Of a DNA stretch of 9,627 bases, positions 1 through 4,695 are shown piece by piece. The position numbers were made by a program, and so were the translations under genes. Each line of letters starts with the position of its first letter. Position 1 is the first letter of the stretch. The notes below the pieces were generated by a model. It was not told the DNA's origin and ran no database searches. It saw nothing but the letters and a program-made list of their open reading frames with translations. Source of the stretch: Spirochaetales bacterium (GTDB lineage Bacteria > Spirochaetota > Spirochaetia > DSM-27196 > SLST01); contig SLST01000532.1 of NCBI GenBank assembly GCA_007130265.1, positions 1-9,627 of the forward strand, in the 5' to 3' direction.

Positions 1-124
1 AGCGTAGCACAACTCGAACCTAGATGCTGCACTCATGCTACTTTTGGAGGTATTGGAGGCAACTTGCGAACCTCAGCCAAGCAAGCCGAAGACCCGCAAG
101 TCTTTCTCCAGAAACAATTGACAT

Positions 125-208
125 TGCCGAAGCCGGGACTCGAACCCGGACGGGGTTTCCCCCAGGGGATTTTAAGTCCCCTGCGTCTACCAGTTCCGCC
201 ACTCCGGC
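125..208 (-). tRNA. tRNA-Leu with anticodon UAA
   Basis: Read on the minus strand this folds as a complete class II tRNA of 84 nt. The 7-bp acceptor stem pairs GCCGGAG with CTTCGGC (one G-U pair). The anticodon stem GGGGA/TCCCC closes a CTTAAAA loop whose middle triplet TAA reads UUA leucine codons. A long variable arm follows, with a GGGG/CCCC stem, and then a T arm CCGGG-TTCGAGT-CCCGG. The long variable arm and the D-arm sequence are typical of leucine tRNAs. The discriminator base is A at position 125, and the following bases read ATG, so the 3' CCA is not encoded and must be added by tRNA nucleotidyltransferase. UUA codons should be rare in such a GC-rich genome, so this is probably the only tRNA with this anticodon. 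Confidence 0.97.
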
Positions 209-216
209 TTTGGTCC

Positions 217-245
217 AGTATGCGTCGCAGGCGCCCGCCGATCAA
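217..245 (-). promoter_or_regulatory. Candidate sigma-70 promoter of the tRNA-Leu gene
   Basis: On the minus strand TTGATC (240-245) and CATACT (217-222) are separated by exactly 17 bases. Each matches the sigma-70 consensus at four of six positions. The -10 hexamer ends 8 bases before the first base of the mature tRNA, so transcription would start within about two bases of it. The primary transcript would then have almost no 5' leader for RNase P to remove. The match is moderate, but position and spacing support it. Confidence 0.5.
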
Positions 246-280
246 TCCCTCGCGGCAAATATCGGTCGCGCTTCCCGCGC

Positions 281-296
281 CGGAGCTTGCGCTCCG
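281..296. other. Perfect 6-bp inverted repeat in the divergent intergenic region
   Basis: CGGAGC and GCTCCG are separated by TTGC, which gives a 16-base dyad between the tRNA-Leu gene and the divergent small acidic gene. No T tract follows immediately, so it does not look like a standard terminator. It covers the proposed -35 element TTGCGC (287-292) of the acidic-protein gene, so it could be an operator for a dimeric repressor. It could also be a chance hairpin in GC-rich DNA. Confidence 0.3.
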
Positions 297-315
297 CGGC
301 CTGTCGTATTATTTT
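287..315 (+). promoter_or_regulatory. Candidate promoter of the small acidic-protein gene
   Basis: TTGCGC (287-292) and TATTTT (310-315) lie 17 bases apart within the only AT-rich patch of this intergenic region. An overlapping alternative -10 is TATTAT (307-312), with a less favourable spacer. Either would start transcription only a few bases before the ATG at 326, giving a leader of roughly 4 to 7 nt. The -35 is a weak match, and the call rests mainly on the AT-rich patch and on position. Confidence 0.35.
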
Positions 316-325
316 GTAGACAGGT

Positions 326-676
326 ATGATCAGTATCAACCTGAACGCGATGGAAGAGTGGGAACGCGTCCGTCGTGATACCGAGCCGCACACCCCTGAC
401 GTCGACCGCAATCCCGGTACGGAGAACCCCGACCGCCCCGAGCTCGACGACGGGTCTCACGGGCTGAAGGTGACGCCTGAGAAGAAACGGCGGCGTCGTG
501 GCGGGGAGGAAGACGCGGGAGACGAGGCCGGAGAGAGCGCCGACGCCGGAGACGAGGAAGAGGACGAGGCGTTCGAAGTCGACATTGGCGAAGGCGAGGC
601 GGAGATCGCGCCTCCTGAGGGCCCCCGCGCTCCGGTTGAGCCGTACCGGGGACAGAACGTCGACCTCGAGGCATGA
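326..676 (+). CDS. Small acidic low-complexity protein of unknown function (116 aa)
   Basis: I do not recognise the family. The N-terminus, residues 1-20, mixes hydrophobic and charged residues (MISINLNAMEEWERVRRD). A Pro/Asp/Asn-rich stretch to about residue 50 follows, then a basic cluster KKRRRR at 53-58. Residues 61-93 are strongly acidic, with 18 Asp or Glu out of 33. The tail is Pro-rich and ends GQNVDLEA. There is no signal peptide, membrane segment or cysteine, so a disordered cytoplasmic protein is likely. Residues 63-72 and 73-82 form a degenerate tandem repeat (DAGDE...A twice). The ATG at 326 is used because it follows directly from the AT-rich promoter-like patch; the AGG at 322-324 is too close to the start to be a good ribosome binding site. 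The conserved-looking ends argue for a real gene, but antisense reading frames are also open here, as expected in GC-rich DNA. The gene is transcribed away from the tRNA and converges on uxuA. Confidence 0.6.
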   Translation: MISINLNAMEEWERVRRDTEPHTPDVDRNPGTENPDRPELDDGSHGLKVTPEKKRRRRGGEEDAGDEAGESADAGDEEEDEAFEVDIGEGEAEIAPPEGPRAPVEPYRGQNVDLEA

Positions 677-716
677 ACTTTGGACGTAAGCGGCCGCGCC
701 GCCCTACCCGCCTCAG

Positions 717-1691
717 CTATCGGTACACCGCCTCCTGCAGCCCCCGCAGGTAGCCTATCGCGAAGAGCCTCCCGTACATCGAATAGCTCGCGTGACTGTT
801 GTCGTCGCCCACGACCGTGGGAACGTGGTCGGGACGGCACACCCCTTCGTAGCCGACGTCCCGGTACGCTTCCATGCACGCGAGCATGTCGGTCTTGCCC
901 TCGTCGTGAAAGGTCTCTACGAACTTCTCGGGCGTGCCGCGAACGTCGCGGAAGTGCACGAAGAAGATCTTGCTCTGTTTCCCGAAGTGCCGGATGGCCC
1001 CCGGTAGATCGTCGGTCATCAGCGTGAAGTTCCCCTGGCACAGGCCTATGCCGTTGGCCTCGCTCGGGTAAAGGTCGAGGAGGCGCTGGTAGTTCTCCAC
1101 CGACCGCATGATCCGGGCGAGCCCTCGGATGGGCGACAGCGGTGGGTCGTCTGGGTGCATCGCGAGCTTCACGCCGGCGGCCTCTGCCTCCGGGACGACC
1201 GCCCGCAGGAAGTATTCGAGCGCCTTCCAAAGCTGGTCGTCGGTCACCTCGCCGTACTCGGTCAGCGGGGCGTTCGCCATGAGCGAATGGTCGTAAGCGG
1301 TCGCGAGCGCGCCGCCGCGGGCCACCGCCGTCGTCGAGGTTCGCATCCAGTTGAACACCGGCATCCACTCGTAACACCAGACCGGAATCCCGAGGCGCCC
1401 CAGGTTGCGCACGAGCTCGATCGCAGTCTCGATCTCCTCGTCCCGACCGGGCAGCCCCAGCTTGGCTCGATTGAGCGGCGGACGGTTCTCGAGGACGGAG
1501 AAGGTGAACCCGCCGTCTTCGTAGGCGGTCTTCACCCGCAGGAGCTGCATGAAGCTCCAGGGCCGGTCATCGGGGTCCGCGGAGGAGGCGTCACCGCGCA
1601 TCGCGCCGACCACATGGTTGACGCCTGCCTGCCGGGCAAGCTGCCACAGGGGTGAAGGAACGGGAGGGAGCATTTCAGCGATCTGCATCAT
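717..1691 (-). CDS. uxuA: D-mannonate dehydratase, short form
   Basis: Cytoplasmic TIM-barrel enzyme that dehydrates D-mannonate to 2-keto-3-deoxy-D-gluconate in hexuronate (glucuronate/fructuronate) degradation, using a divalent metal such as Mn2+ or Fe2+. Numbered from the ATG at 1691 (324 aa), the family motifs appear in order: CYEWMPVFNWMRT (106-118), AMHPDDPP (177-184), LCQGN (217-221), FFVHFRD (243-249), TFHDEGKTDM (260-269), CRPDHVP (285-291) and a C-terminal YSMYGRL (303-309). By comparison with remembered E. coli UxuA, His179, Cys218, His246 and Asp288 are the expected metal ligands. The protein is about 70 residues shorter than the roughly 394-residue E. coli enzyme, mainly between DWTRT and AEEVG; short UxuA forms are known. 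An in-frame TTG at 1709 would add six residues, but the tandem ATGs at 1691 and 1688 are better starts. No Shine-Dalgarno sequence is seen, and a -10-like hexamer ends 6 bases before ATG. No other uronate gene is adjacent. The stop is TAG at 717-719. Confidence 0.88.
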   Translation of the reverse strand: MMQIAEMLPPVPSPLWQLARQAGVNHVVGAMRGDASSADPDDRPWSFMQLLRVKTAYEDGGFTFSVLENRPPLNRAKLGLPGRDEEIETAIELVRNLGRLGIPVWCYEWMPVFNWMRTSTTAVARGGALATAYDHSLMANAPLTEYGEVTDDQLWKALEYFLRAVVPEAEAAGVKLAMHPDDPPLSPIRGLARIMRSVENYQRLLDLYPSEANGIGLCQGNFTLMTDDLPGAIRHFGKQSKIFFVHFRDVRGTPEKFVETFHDEGKTDMLACMEAYRDVGYEGVCRPDHVPTVVGDDNSHASYSMYGRLFAIGYLRGLQEAVYR

Positions 1692-1697
1692 CGGCGC

Positions 1698-1726
1698 AGT
1701 ATGCCACAAATACGAATTGGTGTAGA
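1698..1726 (-). promoter_or_regulatory. Candidate uxuA promoter abutting the start codon
   Basis: Minus-strand TCTACA (1721-1726) and CATACT (1698-1703) are 17 bases apart. CATACT is the same -10 hexamer proposed for tRNA-Leu. Only six bases (GCGCCG) separate it from the ATG at 1691, which places the predicted transcription start on, or next to, the A of the start codon. With no ribosome binding site visible, this suggests a leaderless mRNA. Both hexamers match consensus at four of six positions, so the site is plausible and not certain. Confidence 0.4.
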
Positions 1727-1736
1727 CTCTCTGCCC

Positions 1737-1790
1737 GTGAGCACGAACAAGCCGAACCCGGAATCATCGCTGATACGCGAGGCGGTATGA
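1737..1790 (+). CDS. Possible 17-codon leader ORF upstream of the GNAT-like gene
   Basis: A GTG at 1737 opens a 17-codon frame (MSTNKPNPESSLIREAV) that stops with TGA at 1788-1790, one base before the TTG start of the next gene. Its last codons contain the GAGG (1779-1782) that serves that gene, so translation of the two could be coupled. The peptide resembles nothing I know, and no good ribosome binding site precedes its GTG. It may simply be a chance frame in the leader of the downstream gene. Confidence 0.2.
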   Translation: MSTNKPNPESSLIREAV

Positions 1791-1791
1791 G

Positions 1792-2937
1792 TTGGTAGTC
1801 GAGCAGATCGAGACGGTGAGGGAACTGCGGCGGTTCATCGAGTTTCCAAAACAGCTATACGCCTCGACGCCGCAGTGGGTTCCCCTCTTCGACCTCGACT
1901 ATCGCGGCTTCTTTCGAGGCCGCCACCCCTTCTTCCACCACGCGCACTGCAGCTTTCTCCTTGCGCGGTCGGATCGCGATCCCCTCGCGCCCCCACTCGG
2001 TCGGGTCATGATGATCGAGAACGAGCGGTACAACGCCCAGCACCGTCGGCGCGCCGCTCACTTCTACTTCCTCGATTTTGTGGATGATCCGCGGGTAGCC
2101 GACGCGCTGTTCGAGGCTATGGCTCGCTGGGCGGACTCACGCGGCCTCAGCGAACTGCTCGGACCGCTGTTCACCGGGGCCTCGCTCGGCGGCGGTCTCC
2201 TCGTCAAGGGATTCGAGCACGCTGCGGCGATGACCATGATGCCGTACAACCACGCCTACTACGCCGGCCACTACGAGCGCGCCGGATTTCTCAAGCACTT
2301 CGATCTCTATTCGCTCTTCATAGACCCCCGAAGCTACGAGCTCCCGGAGAAGGTCGAGCGGCTTGCGGACCTCGTGCGGCGGCGCGGGAGGATGCAGGTG
2401 CTCGAGTTCACCTCAAAGGCCGAGCTGCGCCGGGCCGCTCGACGCGTGGCCGCTCTCTACAACCCCACGCTCGCCGATCACAGCGAAAACTACCCGCTCA
2501 CCGACGATGAGCTCGAGCGGATCATCAAGGACCTTCTCCAGCTCGCGAGGCCCGATCTCGAGAAAGTCATCACGTACGACGGCGAGGTCGTGGGGTACCT
2601 GCTCGGCTTCCCCGATGTCACCGGGGCCCTGCGCCGGGGCGCGGGCCGTCTGACCCCGACGACTCTCCTGAGGGTCATGCACGAGTCACGGCACGCGCGC
2701 CGGATTATCCTCAACGGGATGGGCATCCTCGAACGGTATCAACGGATCGGCGGAAACGCGCTCATCTACTCCGAGCTCGCCCGTACGGTAAAGCATACAG
2801 GCTCATATCGTTTCGACCAGGCCGAGATGGTACAGATCAACGAAAGCACCGATCTCATGCTTGCAGACCTGCGCAAGCTGGGCGCCGACGTAGCGAAGAT
2901 CCACCGCGTCTACCGCGCGGATGTGAGGCGAGGATGA
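1792..2937 (+). CDS. GNAT-like acyltransferase family protein (381 aa)
   Basis: This resembles the family of about 380-residue bacterial proteins annotated as GNAT-family or GNAT-like N-acetyltransferases of unknown substrate. Typical pieces are an N-terminal segment FIEFPKQLYASTPQWVP (15-31), a central block GPLFTG...GFEHAAAMTMMPYN (124-153), then YYAGHYERAGF (156-166), and a C-terminal GNAT-like half. There RIGGNA (318-323) fits the acetyl-CoA pyrophosphate-binding pattern R/Q-x-x-G-x-G/A, followed by IYSELARTVKHTG and a final strand-helix unit ending KIHRVYRADV. It has no signal peptide or membrane segment, so it is cytoplasmic. The start is TTG at 1792: GAGG (1779-1782) lies 9 bases upstream, an in-frame TGA at 1771 excludes anything much earlier, and the next start (GTG, residue 9) would trim family-like sequence. 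The substrate is unknown. Only three bases separate its stop from the start of rlmL, so the two are almost certainly co-transcribed. Confidence 0.75.
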   Translation: MVVEQIETVRELRRFIEFPKQLYASTPQWVPLFDLDYRGFFRGRHPFFHHAHCSFLLARSDRDPLAPPLGRVMMIENERYNAQHRRRAAHFYFLDFVDDPRVADALFEAMARWADSRGLSELLGPLFTGASLGGGLLVKGFEHAAAMTMMPYNHAYYAGHYERAGFLKHFDLYSLFIDPRSYELPEKVERLADLVRRRGRMQVLEFTSKAELRRAARRVAALYNPTLADHSENYPLTDDELERIIKDLLQLARPDLEKVITYDGEVVGYLLGFPDVTGALRRGAGRLTPTTLLRVMHESRHARRIILNGMGILERYQRIGGNALIYSELARTVKHTGSYRFDQAEMVQINESTDLMLADLRKLGADVAKIHRVYRADVRRG

Positions 2938-2940
2938 CGG

Positions 2941-4086
2941 ATGGACTGGCCCGGTAACGGATCGCTCATTGCCACCTGCGGCGGCGGGGCAGAGGAAGCC
3001 CTCGAGCTCGAGATGCGGGAGGTAGGCCTCGAGCCCGACGACCGTGCGAACGGCATGGTGAGGTTCCGCGGGGCCGAGCCGGAGATGGTCGACGCGAATC
3101 TCCGGCTGCGATGCGCGAGCCGGATTCTGATTCCGCTCGTCGCGGGCCCGGTGCGGGGGTACGACGATTTGTACCGGCTCGCCCGGCGTCCTCCGTGGCC
3201 GCGTATCGTCGCCGCGCGCCGTACGATCGCCGTGTCCGCGTTCACCCGAGACGCGAAGCTCTCCGACTCGCGCCTTGCCGCGCTGAAGGTCAAGGACGCG
3301 ATCGTGGATTCGCAGCGACGGTCCGGAAAGCGCTCGAACGTGAACCGCAGACATCCGGATGTTCCGGTCTCCGTCCACATCGCCGGTGGGATCGCGACGG
3401 TGTCGCTCGACAGCTCGGGCGATCCGCTGCACGAACGGGGCTACCGTACCGAAGCCGGAGAGGCGCCACTTCGCGAGACGCTCGCGGCGGCGATGCTGCG
3501 GATCGCCGGCTGGGACGGCACGCGACAACTCATCGACCCGTTCTGCGGGGCGGGGACCATCGCGATCGAGGCGGCGCTGCGCGCGGCGGACATCGCGCCT
3601 GGAGCGATCCGCGAGCGGTTCGCCTTCAGCCGATGGCCGTGGATCAGCCCGCACGCGGCAGACGATCGCCTCCGCGCCCTGAGCGCGGCCCGCGGCAAGA
3701 GCCCCTCCGTTCAGATCACCGCGCGCGACGCCGACGCGAAGATGATCGAGATCGCCCGACGCAACGCGCGTCGGGCAGGCGTCGAGTCCCTGATCGACTT
3801 TGAGGTGGCCGACGCGCTTCGTAGCGACCCACCTCGCGGAACGGGGCTCGTGGTGACCAACCCTCCCTACGGTGAACGCACCGCCATCGCCAGTGCCCGC
3901 GAGTTCTACGGTGCCTTCGGCGATCGGCTCAAGCATTCGTACGGAGGCTGGCAGGCGTGGATCCTGTCGGCGAATCTCGATGCGCTGAAGGGACTGGGAC
4001 TTCGGATCGCCTCCCGCCACCAGCTCTGGAACGGTGGGCTGGACGCTCGCCTGTGTCGGGTGGACGTCTTCCCGCCGCAGAGGTAG
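2941..4086 (+). CDS. rlmL: 23S rRNA (guanine-N2)-methyltransferase, RlmL/YpsC type
   Basis: S-adenosylmethionine-dependent enzyme expected to methylate N2 of a guanine in 23S rRNA (G2445 in E. coli), acting on rRNA during ribosome assembly. The 381 residues correspond to the single-methyltransferase YpsC form and to the N-terminal half of E. coli RlmKL. A THUMP RNA-binding region occupies about residues 45-155 and includes KVKDAIVD (116-123). It is followed by SSGDPLHERGYRTEAGEAP (158-176) and ETLAAAMLRIAGW, which are close to remembered E. coli RlmL. The Rossmann-like domain shows the SAM-binding DPFCGAGT (199-206), an acidic turn ARDADAKMIE (261-270) and the catalytic NPPYGER (307-313), the N-P-P-Y signature of amino-group methyltransferases. 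All key residues are present and there is no sign of damage. The ATG at 2941 is preceded by GAGG (2930-2933) inside the end of the upstream gene, indicating translational coupling. This is a housekeeping gene. Confidence 0.92.
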   Translation: MDWPGNGSLIATCGGGAEEALELEMREVGLEPDDRANGMVRFRGAEPEMVDANLRLRCASRILIPLVAGPVRGYDDLYRLARRPPWPRIVAARRTIAVSAFTRDAKLSDSRLAALKVKDAIVDSQRRSGKRSNVNRRHPDVPVSVHIAGGIATVSLDSSGDPLHERGYRTEAGEAPLRETLAAAMLRIAGWDGTRQLIDPFCGAGTIAIEAALRAADIAPGAIRERFAFSRWPWISPHAADDRLRALSAARGKSPSVQITARDADAKMIEIARRNARRAGVESLIDFEVADALRSDPPRGTGLVVTNPPYGERTAIASAREFYGAFGDRLKHSYGGWQAWILSANLDALKGLGLRIASRHQLWNGGLDARLCRVDVFPPQR

Positions 4087-4103
4087 AGGACGGAGGTAGA
4101 GGC

Positions 4104-4132
4104 TTGCCGATCGCGGCGAGGTGAGCGACAAT
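4104..4132 (+). promoter_or_regulatory. Candidate promoter before the TIGR03546 gene
   Basis: In the 61-base gap after rlmL, TTGCCG (4104-4109) and GACAAT (4127-4132) are separated by 17 bases. Transcription would begin near 4139, just inside or upstream of the ribosome binding site of the next gene. If real, it lets the membrane-protein pair be expressed separately from rlmL. Each hexamer matches consensus at four of six positions. The gap also holds GA-rich sequence with no visible terminator, so read-through from rlmL is also likely. Confidence 0.35.
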
Positions 4133-4147
4133 AGCGCGGAGGGGACG

Positions 4148-4684
4148 ATGATCGTACGGCTCGTAGCGAGACTGCTCGCGCTTCTGAACTCGAATCGACG
4201 GGCCGTGGAGATCGGCGCGGCGGTGGCCTTGGGACTGTGGCTTGCCCTGGTGCCCACGACGAACCTCCTGTTCGTCGCGCTCGCCGTATTGGTATTCCTC
4301 GTCAAAGTCAATCTGGGGGTGGCGATCCTTTCGTTTGCCGTTCTGTCGCTCCTCGTGCCGCTTGCCGACCCGGCGCTCGACCTCCTCGGTTACCGGATAC
4401 TGACGACACCGGCGATGCAACCCTTCTTCCGTTCGGCTTACGAGCTTCCCGTCGGCGTGCTCACGCGCTTCAACGACACGCTCGTCGCAGGCGGGTTCGT
4501 TACAGGCGCCTTCCTCTTCGTTCCGGTCACCGGGCTCGCGATACTCCTGGTCCGGTTGTACCGCAGATACGTGCACGCGCGGATCGCCGACAGCAAGCTG
4601 GTGCGCGCGATCAAGGCGACACCCTTTGCTCAGAGGGTGGGCGCCGCGATCGGGCGCCTGCACCGTGTGTGGCCAACGACATAG
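4148..4684 (+). CDS. TIGR03546 family integral membrane protein (DUF2062-like)
   Basis: Small polytopic inner-membrane protein of unknown function. The N-terminus VRLVARLLALLNSNRRAVEIG (3-23) carries the LNSN and nearby segment that I associate with TIGR03546, which is related to DUF2062. Hydrophobic stretches at about 20-35, 39-53, 56-71 and 112-136 give three or four membrane helices, interrupted by a polar segment around 85-110. A basic tail (137-178) probably faces the cytoplasm. I chose the ATG at 4148 because GGAGGGG (4138-4144) precedes it at good spacing and because the family begins close to this point. The in-frame GTG at 4121 would add nine residues but lies within the proposed promoter. 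There are no cysteines. Its TAG stop overlaps the ribosome binding site of the TIGR03545 gene 11 bases downstream. In other genomes the two families occur side by side, so they probably form one complex. Confidence 0.85.
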   Translation: MIVRLVARLLALLNSNRRAVEIGAAVALGLWLALVPTTNLLFVALAVLVFLVKVNLGVAILSFAVLSLLVPLADPALDLLGYRILTTPAMQPFFRSAYELPVGVLTRFNDTLVAGGFVTGAFLFVPVTGLAILLVRLYRRYVHARIADSKLVRAIKATPFAQRVGAAIGRLHRVWPTT

Positions 4685-4695
4685 GAGCAGCGTGA

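Noticed and set aside
1..45. Inverted repeat GTAGCA (4-9) and TGCTAC (36-41) followed by TTTT, and a TTCGA-like motif on the minus strand, as a possible terminator or partial tRNA
   Set aside because: The stem is only 6 bp with a 26-base loop, and no T-arm or acceptor pairing can be formed around the TTCGA.
89..104. 5-bp hairpin (AAGAC/GTCTT on the minus strand) downstream of tRNA-Leu as its terminator
   Set aside because: The stem is short and no T-run follows, so it is not distinguishable from chance.
457..1377. Minus-strand frame of about 300 codons overlapping the acidic gene and uxuA
   Set aside because: It shares the strand of uxuA in another frame and has a low-complexity Arg/Gly translation without motifs; it is a frame shadow of uxuA.
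1692..1709. TTG at 1709 as the start of uxuA
   Set aside because: It would add six residues unlike the family, has no ribosome binding site and would overlap the promoter-like CATACT.
4121..4147. GTG at 4121 as the start of the TIGR03546 gene
   Set aside because: The ATG at 4148 has a GGAGGGG ribosome binding site and matches where the family begins; the GTG lies within a promoter-like element.
2803..4311. Minus-strand open frame of about 500 codons lying across rlmL and its neighbours
   Set aside because: It runs antisense to rlmL, whose motifs are unmistakable. Its Arg/His/Pro-rich translation has no recognisable domain, and long antisense frames are expected in GC-rich coding DNA.
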